NCBI RefSeq assembly: GCF_002443255.2
Contig: NW_019211455.1
Location: 47,985,489 to 48,049,488, forward strand
Length of the DNA: 64,000 nucleotides
Reading direction: 5' to 3'
DNA from: Varroa destructor
Taxonomy: Eukaryota; Arthropoda; Arachnida; Mesostigmata; Varroidae
Shown here: piece by piece, positions 1 through 12,400 of the stretch
How positions within the stretch are numbered: the stretch's first letter is position 1
How the letters are laid out: each line of letters begins with the position of its first letter
Notes under the pieces: generated by a model
The model's database searches: none
The model's input: only the letters and a program-made list of their open reading frames with translations
Told to the model about the DNA's origin: nothing
Program-made: the position numbers and the translations under genes

Positions 1-3000
1 GTGTGCTAACCTTCTGAGGAAGGTTGAAATGAGTCAGCTTAGTCAAAAGCTGGAGCGCACGAATGGTGTCAAAAAAGGTCCAGTGGACTTGTTTTGTTCC
101 GGTAACTTGTGAATTTGCTAAACATCGATAACTTTAGTATAGTATGGTTCGATATTGTCATTTGATATACTTCAGAATCGAGATATATCTCGCGAACTTA
201 CTGAAAACCTTTTAGTTGATGCTTCAAGCATGAGACGGCTGAAGTCAGGGCTCGAGGGGACATGATTTTTCCTCAGAAAAAATAACCCTTTTCGATGTAA
301 ATCGTTCATCAGAGAATTTAACGAATGACATATACGTAAAGCGATTTCCTCTAAAGAATGACCCGTATGACTATTTTGTTCCCAAGCCCATAAAGTCCGT
401 TGAAACAATAAGACAAAAACCGCAGGAGGAACCAAGGACTGTGCCCAAATGCATCTCAAAAGCTCAGTAACAACTTTATAAACTTGTTGCACCCACAGGC
501 AATATTAGGCTACAAAAATCTAGAGCATTAAACCAATTTTATATTTTATTGAATAATTCCGATAATTCAGTCTGAGATTTGATAGTGAAGTTACGTTTTT
601 AAGCATCGCCTCAAGCCACAGTAACTTAGTATTCCTAGATGCTACCTCACGCCTTTCAATGTTATTTGCAGGGAGAATATATCAGGCTTATAAGAACGAT
701 GAAAGGTATGCATCTTTTGCAGACCATAGCCCTGTAGCCATCAATGCATCAATGCTTACGTGTCCATAAATTTTATTATCGGTACTTGTATCCCATCCAG
801 TATCGGTATGGATTTTAGAGGGTTTCCTAATTTCATCGAAGACGCATTGCATCGTGCTACTTCGTTTTGAATAACTGTTTACAGAACATCAAATGGAGTC
901 TGTTATTAAAATAACGCTTTCGTTACAGAAGGCTTAGGGAATCTCGGACAGCATTAGCGCTATTGAAACTAATGATATCCATGCCATAAATGACAAATGA
1001 TAGCTTCGTCGTCAATCTTCCGTACGATCTACCTAAAACATCACAAGGTCACCACTAATAACAAAATGAGCCTTCGAACATTTATATTTACCCACCAACT
1101 TTTTTTTTTGGCTATTACTGCAGGACAAAGAGAGCCTAAAGCTGTGCTCGTTAGTCTATTGTTTTGTTCGATCTATTGCTATCTAAATGCTAACTATTAG
1201 TTTGAAGGACTTTTGAAGGAATAACCAAGTCGTCTGGTCGTAAACCTCTTTGCCATAAACTCGGCAGCATTTACTTGCGTTAGGAGATAAGTTATAAATT
1301 AGTCATTTTGTTTGCGTACCCGATACTCTGATACTTGAATAAGAATCGGTAGTCCGCTTCTAATAGCCTGACGGAGATTCTGTTACGTACGCTATAAAAG
1401 CTGCGTATAAATTAGCTTAGTGTTATTTTGTTTGACGACTGCAGGATCCATGCAACGATCGGCATATCGTTACTCATAACAATTGTTACGCGTGGGGCCC
1501 TCGACAGAACTCCTCGATGGCGGTTCCACATGACTCAGTGATTATTTATGAATAGCAGCGTTTGTATCGAAGTGAAGACCCTGGGGCGGGGGACGGGGGT
1601 AAGAGCAATTGTTCTGTCAGTAGTTGCTGTGGACTATCCAGCTGGACCGTTTCATTGTTCTGACCAGTAATACATTTCACATTGGTAATTCATTGTCTAT
1701 TAGAATTTTTTTATCAATTCCTTTTTGTCCTTAAAGCTAATTGACATGAGTGACTTACGAACTCGACTGATCAATCTTGATTAGTCTATTTCCACCCTAA
1801 ATTAAGCGACAAACGATTAACTCTTTACACGTTACCCGAAACAGTTGGGAAAAAAAAACGAAGTTGGGAAAATAACAATGAAAATAATCGAGGCTGGGCA
1901 TGATCGATTGTATTTACCTAAATACCCCATCAACGTCAGCACGCTTGTCACCATCATCAATATCAATAATACAACGATCTACTGTTTAGTGATCATAGCG
2001 AATTCTAAAGAAGACTAATCACAAGATCGGCATTCTGACTGAAACCGTCGAAGCAGAGTAAACGGTCGCGTTCTTCGGAACGGGTTTGTATATCTGTAAA
2101 GGGGACGGTAATATCTAGAAATCACAAAGCACTTAGCATCACGTAAGAAGCAGTAAAATGCCTTGTATCAGAATATATGACATCGATACTACTTCAGCTT
2201 CATGCGTAAAGATGAGATCGGAGTATTTATTAGTCGATGGTTCTTCAATGTAACTGTGCCAGTGTACGATGTATATCACAATTGTTTTATGCAGTCTCGT
2301 AACGGACCGCCTATACTATAGCGTATCAAGTTGACTTATGGGACAAAGTGACTGTTTCTTTGAGGGTTTCTTTCGTCACTGAGCAGGATTCGATTGTACA
2401 TTTCAATTGCGTTGCCAATACGTAGGGAAATCCAAATCGATCATTTGAAATTGTTTAACAAGCAACGGTTACATCAGTCAAGCAGACATCTGGATTGTTC
2501 ATTATTAGACCGAGCACTACCACTTATTCGGTAAGACAAACGTTTACATGCGAAAATAAAAAGTAGAACATATTGAAGTAACGTATATCGTTGTAGCACT
2601 CCTTAAACGGTAGCTGAGCAAGATTCCAATTGGTGGAGCTCGGAGTACTATAAAAACTTACGGCTATGGCCAATAGAGGAACAAGTTTTTTTTTGTCATA
2701 TTAAAGCTTAGCTTCACACAGCTTCGATTTGCTGAAAAATAGAGTTAATTTGGATCATTTGCGCTAAACTTACATTTTCCCACGTTTTCCTCTCGACTGT
2801 TACCTTTTCCTACTTTAATAAAAAAAAAAAAACTAAAGTCTTTAGAAGGCGTTAAAGAACTATACGTAGCATTTCCGCAATGAAAGTTTCGGTACTTGAG
2901 CGGAACAGTTTGCTACCTTCTTCCTTCAGAACTTGGCTAAAAGCCACTGGACCTGGCATTGTTGCAAATAAACCCAAGTTACAGATGTACACATGGTCGT

Positions 3001-3796
3001 AGGCCTTGCATCGGAGAATAGCATGACTGCCGTATCGAAGACTATACATATGCGAGCTAAAAAACTTTCCTAATATGGGTGATATATAGCATGCTTGAAA
3101 CCTCGTACTTGCTCCATATATTTAGATCAAATAACACTAAATGAAAAGTCGTAATTGCCAATCGATCACACAATGTATCATATAGTTTCGCAATCTATAT
3201 GTTAGCTGCGCAATGCCTGTCTATAATGAAAAGTCTATTAGACATATCGAAATAGCACCTTTCAATATGTTAAAGTATCAGACCACATATGAATGCATAT
3301 ATAAAAATGAAAGCCAACCACTAAGAAATCATCTATGTTGTAAGGTGTTTGCTTACGTGAGATGGAAACGTGTCTGAAGTTGAGGAGATACAAATACTGG
3401 CTGATTTTTTATGCAAGCTTTTTTTTTTTCTATGAATCCGGATCCGGTATTACTGATAATACATTTATTTATTAACGACTAATTGATAGCATCAATCGGT
3501 TGTACTTCCGTACAGGTCAGCCAGAATCGTGAATTTAAATGTTATCCAGCAGCAGATTTCGATGGGATTGATCGTCCGAGTTTACTAGGCGCAGGCGTTG
3601 AGAACAGGAAGCTCCGCAATAACAGTCTCCTTTAGAGATACAATAGAATGATATTTAGATAAACGGTTATCAATCTCATTTCACTCTACACTTACAGAGT
3701 ACCTTTTGATTTTCAATTTGATAGACGAATTTCACACCAAACCTCGTAGTATATGAATTAGAAAATTAAGAGGAACTTTTGATCGGGTAAACGAGT

Positions 3797-3815
3797 AGCA
3801 GCAGCAGCAGTAGTA
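3797..3815. repeat. (AGC)n trinucleotide repeat
   Basis: Five AGC units followed by AGTAGTA. Confidence 0.85.
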
Positions 3816-4772
3816 ACAATTTTATGGACTGAACCTTGTTCGTGAACCTAGTTTCATTTAAGTACGGCTTAGAACAAAAAGGTCAGACGAGAAACATTAG
3901 CTGTATTTATGATACGGAGAATCAAGATCAAAACATGGAAGCTAAAAATCATACTATATTCGTTTAATGGCAGGTAGAGCGATGGCTTCATCATTTATAT
4001 CACGCCTTCGCACGCTTGAAGTCACTTTCTTAGAAGGCCCTGCATTCACGAAGTTCGATACCATTGGCATCATATGGAATAGGTATTTTAGTTTAATATG
4101 CTTTCCATTTTTGTGTTTTGTATACATTACAAAACTGTCCCTGCTAAATCCGCTTCATCATATCTTTGTGGGAGACTACTCATATTCTTTGATCTAGCCA
4201 ACGTTGCACAGCATCCGATCCTTTTAAGGATTTTCATTTATTTCAGGAGTCAACTAAACACCGACTTTTAGACGAAATATAATAATAAATAGTGTGCAAT
4301 TAGCACACCCATCTTTGCCCTGAGTTTTCGAAAAAACGCACTTTTCGATTTTTTTCAATTTTTTTCGATTTTCAAACGAATTTTTGAGAGGGTAACAACA
4401 AAAACGTTCTCTGCAAAGGATCATAGGAGCTATAATATAATTCTCATTTTCGCCAAGTAATTTTGAGAATTTTTGAAAACAAGTGACTCTGTAGATATTA
4501 TATTAAAAAAAAAAAGTAGACTACAATATTCTGAGTAGTGTCTTAATTTCAAGGTGGTTACGTGCACGTGTAGAGGAAATTATTGTATGAAAGACTGAAA
4601 CAAGCCTCAATTACGTAGTCCCCCATATTGTGTAGAATTTTTGACACAATCGAGTATCTTTGTATGATTCTAAATCAGCTATTTAGCTAAATAAGCTGTT
4701 GATACCACAATGGGTGGTCGGAATGGCTGCCGTTAATCATAGCATATTTTTATAGTATATCTATTTATAGTA

Positions 4773-4800
4773 TCTAAAGATAATAGTAATTATCTTTAGA
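4773..4800. repeat. Perfect hairpin, 12-bp stem and 4-base loop
   Basis: TCTAAAGATAAT, loop AGTA, then its exact reverse complement. GTA/TAC outside the stem can extend it past a 3-base bulge. Confidence 0.9.
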
Positions 4801-5212
4801 AGATACCCATCGGAGCCACCATTGCTATTTTCCGAATAATGTTTAAATAGCGAAAATAACTAATTTATAAAAGATTCTCTCTGGTATGATAAAAGTTCGA
4901 TAATCGATACCTGCAAAAGCAGCAGGTATTCTAGCTAAAAAATCCGCTAACTTAAAAAAAAATATTGCCTCATTACCCACCACAAGTAAATCTTGTTCCA
5001 GTATCGTACTGACTCTGTTAGCGTTTATGGAATACTACTAAGCAGAAGGACGAAGTTTCAGCTTCTCGGAGATTTGATTTTCCGCCGTAACATGGTTGAA
5101 AAGGAAATTTAAGGATGAAAAATGAGCTGTGTCAATTGAAGCCCATATTAGGCTTTTTAACTACTATTTATGTTCAAGAAAGGGCAGCTTTCGGTAGATT
5201 AGGTCTCTGCTG

Positions 5213-5215
<3 letters not shown>

Positions 5216-5254
<39 letters not shown>
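5216..5254. repeat. (AT)n microsatellite
   Basis: About 39 bases of uninterrupted AT dinucleotides followed by CACACT. Confidence 0.95.
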
Positions 5255-5259
<5 letters not shown>

Positions 5260-8173
5260 TGCTAGCTTGCAGGTAATGCTATCCTATAGTTTCCATGCCG
5301 AGATTCTACCATCCTCTCAAAGTTTCGAACTACCATATGTACATGAGCGTTTTTTCCCAACTTTCAACTTTTCAACAACAACACCTTTTACTAATAAATA
5401 CGATACAGTTTTCAGGCAATTTCTATTAATCTTATGTTAAATTATTGTATGATAATACTGATTACTTGCTATTAACAATAATCGATATGATAATTTGCCA
5501 GCGAAACCAGGGAGTCACAATATTGCACTATTATGTTCTATGAAATTAGGATGTAATGTTTAATAGAACACTAGAGGGCACGTTTTTGCATTACATTAGT
5601 GCACGATCCACAGCTTTAGTTGGCATATGAAGGTAGTAGTATTTAATTCCGCAGTGGTTGAGTTGACAGTGAGAGGGTGAACAGACCCATGAATCAGTCA
5701 TCCAGGATCCTGCAATTTCGCGCAAAACACCGGAGTTCTTGCCCGATCTGCCATGTCGCATTATCCAACCACTAAGGGACAGCGCGTCCCAAAGCTACTA
5801 TGCCTATCCATCATGAACTATTTCTCTTGTTCCTATTGTTGCAGCACTTTAATCGAATTGCCAGGCAGGAGGGCTAGTGCTGGCATACGACTATTTTCAA
5901 TTCATAGGTAACTATAGGGACTCCAGCATAGCTCACCAGTAACGGCTTAAAAGACCTCTGGCGAAGATGGCCGCCGACTAGACATTTAGTTGAACGCAAC
6001 GTAGATTGACTAACGACATTGTCCATGCGTTGCTTCGAAGGATTAGATATGCCCCCCCAATCCAACTACGTCTTCATCCGTACTCTGATACGGTATGTCA
6101 GAATTAAGCGCCTCTGGCGTCGCTTCCGATTTGGGATTCGTTTAGGAGGTTCGCTTTATGAAGATTAGAGTGTAAAAAGTGATGAGCAGACACATCACAG
6201 AGGACGCATTTGTACGCAGCTATACTGGCATCCGCTGGTTTGCATCAACAACTATCAACCCCGAAAGCTAACGTACAGCTAACAGAACTCTACGATACGG
6301 CGTACTAAAGTCACTTAATATAGCTATATAAGCAATTCTATATATAAACTTACCGGAATTCAACGTTTACTTCGTACACGGGCATATCTAGGCAAGATAT
6401 GAATGTGCCTGGGCCAACATCTGTGGTCCTAATCTTGAATCGCCTCAGTGCTGCTCCTATTGAGAAAAAATAGACAAAATTGTTCGAAATTTGGAAACAA
6501 AGCCTAGACCAGGACCTCAATAGCTTATATACTGTACTCTTTTGTGGCTTTCAGGAAGTTTTACTTTGTATATAGAAAAGCATCGATACACGAAACGAAT
6601 ATATTTTTCAAGCAAACAATATTCAGAAGCAAGCAGAATCCTTAAAAAGGAAAGACACTGCAAGGGTTCCGGCTGACGGTGGACACTTCGAAATGCCGTT
6701 TTTTTTTTGTAGCAAAGAGACATTAAATGGCCGATAGGCTATGTTTAACAAATACATGACTGCCCTATGCGCAGTTGGTTACCGTTTCACAAATATGAAG
6801 GGTTTCACAGGGATGTCCGTTACACTTCATCACTACTTCAACTTTGCAGAGAAAGCGCAAGAGTTTAATTCCGTTAGAAACTTCCAAGTTTTTGAGTAGA
6901 TGATCCGTTACTCTCGCTTTCAAATACATCCTTATTAAATTTGAATATTGTATGTTTGAACAAATAAGTTCCTTTCACTTGATTCTACAAGCACGTTGAC
7001 ATGGTCCGCAAAAAGAAATCAAAAACGGTCAGAAATGTGCGACCTCCATATTATCAAATTTATCCGCACGTTTTATAACCCGAATATATGCTGCTCTGTA
7101 AGCATATCTTACGGCCTACATGACATTGTCACAAGGTTAGTCGTTTAACTGACAATTGTTATTGAAGTAAGGTCGGAGCCGAGTAAGGTAAGTAAGTACC
7201 GAGTAAAGTTGTAAAGTTGTTCCGCTTGTTAGACAACAGTAATGGGTCATTAATCGTTCTAGTATTATAAAGAACGGTGGTCCCTCAAACAAAGGTTTCC
7301 CTTCACTGGCTTACAGTTAGAAGTCCAAATCTACGACCACATGCACTCGCAGAACAACGGCAAACGTTGCGTGCACACACGTGTTTTTACCACCGTAACA
7401 AGACAACAGATAGTGACAAAGGCAATTATAGATCTATAGTATAATAAAAACGTCCAGCTGTACTCAAAAAATGATTTTATCACACTGATCTTATTTCATT
7501 GAAGCGCCTTTAATGGGCAGTCATTATTCAGGGAATACGATTCAGAGAAATATTTTTTCCCGTGGTCAAAGAGTGAATATATTAAACGATGAAGGAAAAA
7601 GCAACTCAAATTTAAAACATGTAAAAATACGTGTGCATGTGCTTGATTTTTTTTGGCACACTTAGTGTGTTACGAAAACTTCCATTCTGCCATAGCCACG
7701 CATAATTCGGATACGATATTCGTAGTCAATTTGGTACCTCGACGATCCACGCTCATGTGCTCCATGCACTTCAGCTCTACTGCATTTACTAACCTGGAAA
7801 CTACCAGAGGGCTCAGCTACAACTTCGAAGCTACTAGGGCGCCCAAACGGCGCCCAAACATATCGAAGCATATGAAACCTCGCCAAGATCATTCTAATTT
7901 TTCTTTAGTTCCTGTAGGTAGTTCCTAGTAGATATAATATGGATCCTGTCTTCAGCTAGAAGATCATTTTATTTAATAGTATTTTATATATAGCACACTA
8001 GCATTCTGCTAAACGTAACGACCAACCGGTGGTTCAAAGAATATGAATTTTTTACTGTAAAAGTTGTAATTACTCTATTTGAGAAGTGTTTGTTTCGTTT
8101 AAAGTCGACAGTTACCTGCACATTAGAAAAACTAAATGAGTGTATTCCAATTTAGGAGTATCTAAATGAAAAC

Positions 8174-8273
8174 NNNNNNNNNNNNNNNNNNNNNNNNNNN
8201 NNNNNNNNNNNNNNNNNNNNNNNNNNNNNNNNNNNNNNNNNNNNNNNNNNNNNNNNNNNNNNNNNNNNNNNNN
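8174..8273. other. Assembly gap of 100 N
   Basis: Exactly 100 undetermined bases, the conventional filler for a gap of unknown size. The right edge opens in AT-rich sequence (ATATAATATATAAT), so the gap may hide a repeat. Confidence 0.99.
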
Positions 8274-8684
8274 ATATAATATATAATTTTATAAAGGGGT
8301 CGATTCGATAGCTTTCATGCAAAAAATACGACGCATATTTCGAACAACGTGGTGGTTCATTAGCGTTAACCGTACCTGGTCACTTCAAAGGATTCGCTGA
8401 AGACCATCATCTCGGACATAGCAAGAGAGTTTGCCATCATTGTGTGCCCTTGCATAACTGAAACAAACACAATACAGTTATTACTGATTATGTCGTTTCG
8501 ACAGTCGTACTACCGTGACATGACTATACCTCTACGGAATGCGAAAGCCCTCATTCGTATACTCGAGATTTGTGTAGGCAGTTACATTGCTACCGGACCA
8601 TCGAAAGGACAACATCTAGTTCAGTTAGAAGTGTCCTTGTGGCGAAAGGAATATGTTAGTTTTTAGATCTAGATGTTTAGGCTT

Positions 8685-8906
8685 TCATACGCAAAGAGTA
8701 GCCGTCCAAACTACTAATAAGATGATACCTAATAACACTAAGATTACTAAAGAACCTATACTTCTTGCCCAATCGAATACGGAAGTTGAACCAACAGCGT
8801 TAATATAACCCATTGCCATTTTATTTTTATGTCCTCTTATCGAGTCAAGATTCCTGATTTTACCTAGATACATGAATGTTTTTTTGAGTTCTTTTTGAGG
8901 CACCAA
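8685..8906 (-). CDS. Short open frame ending in one hydrophobic membrane segment; unrecognised
   Basis: A minus-strand frame ends with a strongly hydrophobic run (IGSLVILVLLGIILLVVW) followed by a short tail and TGA. Before it stand a Lys/Arg-rich stretch (RGHKNKMAMGYINA) and FDWARS. A possible acceptor (CATGTATCTAG) precedes GKIRNLDSI, so it could be a last exon of about 58 residues. The layout (small residues, AR, then a membrane helix) loosely recalls the second half of CD225/dispanin proteins, but I find no matching first half upstream, and the likeness is weak. Leucine is coded mostly by TTA, unlike the SEL1L exons. Length alone is within chance for this composition. The 100-N gap about 400 bases away, on the downstream side of this strand, limits what can be seen. 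Confidence 0.2.
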   Translation of the reverse strand: MVPQKELKKTFMYLGKIRNLDSIRGHKNKMAMGYINAVGSTSVFDWARSIGSLVILVLLGIILLVVWTATLCV

Positions 8907-9246
8907 AACGACATACTGAGGTTTTTGAGTTTGTCCGCTTGAAGGTTATCCGTCGTGTAGTAGCGATATGCAATGTTTTCAGATGAACCATGACACTGAC
9001 CCCTATTTCAGAATTAAATAACAAGGAGGAGATACATACGTTTGTACCGTAATACTGTGGAATCCGAAAACGTTCCAACACTGATAGCGTGGGCTACAAT
9101 GTAATCAATGAATTGGAGACTTGACGGTAAATTAGAACCTCTATGAAGACGACACCAAAGCCAAGAAAATGATCATTCGGGTAGAGCAGAATATACGTTG
9201 TAACAGACAGAAGTGCTACTACTTCAGGTGTTAGATGATGATTAAG

Positions 9247-9252
9247 TTTATT
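9247..9252 (-). terminator. Candidate polyadenylation signal of the PP2A-A-like gene
   Basis: AATAAA on the minus strand about 240 bases beyond the stop codon of the HEAT-repeat gene. Position and sequence fit a cleavage/polyadenylation signal. The hexamer is common in AT-rich DNA, so this is only suggestive. Confidence 0.35.
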
Positions 9253-9491
9253 AGTTCATGCATGCAAGAAATTATCAGCAATTCGTCCGAAATCATTCTT
9301 TTGCTTTTCGATGAGTTGCGTTTTTTAACAATAGTGGAACTAGACAGGGAATTTTCGATTGCTAAGATTATCTTGACAGAACCATAGATTGATTGGCTAG
9401 GAGAAGCCGTCGCGTTATTTTTAACCCTATACTGTTTTAAATAGATCGATCTAATATTCCAATGTTAAGAAAGCGAGAACAATTGAATACT

Positions 9492-12400
9492 TCACTGACA
9501 TCCAAGTTTCTTGCTCGCTGTCCGTTTCACGTCGAAATCTTTATCTTTTGCGAGCCTCTTTAAGTGCTCTAATAGTGCCGCTCGTCTTGTTTCCTCATTC
9601 TGTCCTGCTATCATTAGCACCGCTTGATCTTCTGCCGGACGCGGCAGAAGAAGAATAGTTGCCATACATTTCGCAGCGTTTAAGCGAACATTGGCAACTT
9701 TGTCCCGTCCAAGACGCTTGAGAAGTCCATAAACGGTCCTTCAAGATTCCCCGATATGGGTAGGACACAACGTATATGAGCTGGGTGGTAACGACACTGA
9801 TCAAAACCTAATTGATACGTTACGCTATAGATATCTAAACTCAGCAATACAGTTGAAATATAAGAAATCAAAAATCAACAAAACGGTTTAAGTTATTCGA
9901 AACGTACATTTTACTCATTATGAAATAGAGGGGTGCACAAAGGTCAACCCTTGACAATGAAATGTACGTGTATTTCTAAAACAGTCGAGATATTACCGCG
10001 TGACACAGAAAAATCACTGCTGTCAACGAAACAAAAAGTTCTGCAACTCATATTATTATTTACATTATCGTCTACTTACTCATCTATAAAACGTTGCGGT
10101 AAAACGGCCATTGAACAGTCCAGCGCTTTGAGTGATGTTACCCTTAGAGTGAATTTGTCTTTAGCATTTGCCATGTCGACTAAAAGCCGAAGAAGCCTGT
10201 CGACCATATAGCTTTGTGGGTATTTACAGATAATGTCTCTTATTTGCGAGGCAGCTGCCGAACGCAGCTCAAAACACTAAAAAGGTATCGATACAAAGAC
10301 GCACGCACAATGTGTAATGATCGGTAAAGGCCAGATGAACAGATCAACTCTGAATTTGTTTGGGAATGCCATATAGAACGTCGCCTGTGAATTTACCGTA
10401 ATAATAAAGTATATGAAAATAATAAAAGAGCAAACTAACTATATACAAAATTAAAATTATACAAAAAAAAAGACTTTTCATTTCGAATTTATTTCATTGA
10501 AGTTCGTTCGCACCTCGCGATCTTATTCGAATAGGTCCTCATTGACCTATTCGATCACGTTCGAAGATATTTCATGCTTTAGGGACCCCGGAAGACTGGA
10601 ACAGTAAGCGACTATTTCACCGTTGTACAATTCCAGACAGTCCCTAGCACGCCCCCCATTTTTCGCGCTCGAAAGCGTTCATGAAATGAACTCCAAGAAA
10701 GACGATAAAATAGATAGACAAAATTCGAACATTTTGCTGTAGTATAATATATTAATAAATTAAGGTTATTACCTCGTTGTCTCGCGTCCGAATGGCAAAC
10801 GCCTTTAGACACAATCGTCCATAAACAAATTGTAATACTACTATGGTTTTTAGTCTTACCTCATCCTTTAGCATTGCCGAAACGAGATTCCCGACCACCT
10901 CCGATGGGAAACTCATGACAGATATGGCGTTTAGCACAGACTGACGTACTCGCCAATTCGAGTGACTTGCCATTTCAACAACGACGTCCTGCAATGGTCG
11001 GCATTAAATAGGTCCAAAGTGAATTGCATCTTTTTACTCTATCTATGGTAATAGAAGAAAAATATATATTTCGCCTGTTTTGCTTGGTTTATAAATTTCT
11101 TTTTCGACGTTTAAATAGTGCGTTTAAATAGCAGTGTCAGCAAAACAAAGCTCAACGATACGATTTCTCTAGCTTGTTTCCACAGTGTTTGTTAATACAA
11201 GCTTTTTCCTTGTTTAATCGAAAGAAAAATACCCAGTTCCTCGTTAAGGGCTACATAGGAATAAGAAACGTTTTCATAATTAGTAAATTGTAATATCCGT
11301 TATTTACCTGGAACGTTGATACGAATCTCTCCTGGCCAATAAGCGCAACTACCGGCCTGATGTTTGATACTAAAGCCTCTCGGACTTTCGCACTATCATC
11401 CGACATCAGCTCTTCAATCACAGGCACGTACTCTGACTGATATAGTTCGGCAGCTGTATCAAAACGAGCCAATTAGAATACGGTCCAGAACCTAAATTTA
11501 AGGAATTAGTGCTTGTTTTGTTTCCACATCGCAAATCAGGCAACGTTCGTTGAGGTACAAACCCACTTAGGATCCTTAAGCCGTCATTGACTAAAGTGAA
11601 TTTTGTCTAAGTAGACAAAACTAATAGCTGATAATAGGGTTCATCTATAGTGGACGCTGCGCAGCATTTGATCCTGCCAGAACCGCACCCTGTTAGTGTT
11701 ACACTCGTTATTTGCCATTTTAGAGCTCGTATGATATCGTGCAATAATTTCCCTATCCGATCGAGATCTCAGTTAATAATTATTATTATTAAAATTTGGC
11801 CAGTTAACTTAAAATAACAATGATGATAATGATGATCTAAGCCTTCATGAAAATACGAAAACTTACGTACGAATTATGTTAGCCAAATGGGTTAGCGCGG
11901 TTGCCAACGCCACTCGTACGCTTTCTGTTTTTTCGGGTCGGTCACCACACTGGGCTAATTCTTTGATATTAGAGAAACGAACAACAAGACCTGGGATTTC
12001 GCTGCTAGGAAATCCCCGAAGGAAGTCCGGAAAGTTTTCTATAGCCTTCACTCTATTCAACGGTAAAAACATAAAAGCACGACACAAAGAAAGCGAGCTT
12101 TGAAATCATTCTATTTCGACAAATAGATACCGACCAAAATGCACAAGGCTCGTAGGCTTCGCCTAGCTGCCTTTACGACGGTAAGTTTATCGTGTTTAGT
12201 AGTTACTAGAAGTTAACTCTGGCTTATTGGACTCGAACAGTTAAGTGAATACAACACAGCCCCAACAGATTCATGCGTTAGACGATGTGCTTATTTTGAA
12301 CGTAATAACTGTATTGTAACTGTAATTTTTATTATGTTTCCAAAGTTTTTTTATTTTTTTTTGCTGTAGCTATGCATAACTAGCATCGTACCCTACTATG

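Larger units (their letters stand above)
1..8173. other. Non-coding stretch with simple repeats; no supported gene
   Basis: No frame exceeds chance length; the longest (172-492, minus, 106 codons) has no recognisable motif. I see poly-T/poly-A tracts, a (CAG)n-like run at 3797-3815, a T-rich low-complexity block at about 4330-4400, a perfect hairpin at 4773-4800, (AT)n at 5216-5254 and a 12-base palindrome TAACAATTGTTA at 1477-1488. Confidence 0.7.

Noticed and set aside
172..492. 106-codon minus-strand frame at the window start
   Set aside because: Length within chance and no recognisable motif.
7653..7928. Overlapping frames on both strands
   Set aside because: Mutual shadows in a locally GC-richer patch; neither shows a domain or splice signals.
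10773..10802. 10-codon micro-exon (AFAIRTRDNE) after exon 7 of the PP2A-A-like gene
   Set aside because: It looks like the family's YAIREAA motif, but the exon at 10080-10276 begins CFELRSAAASQ, which fits the same place and joins in phase with a proper acceptor.
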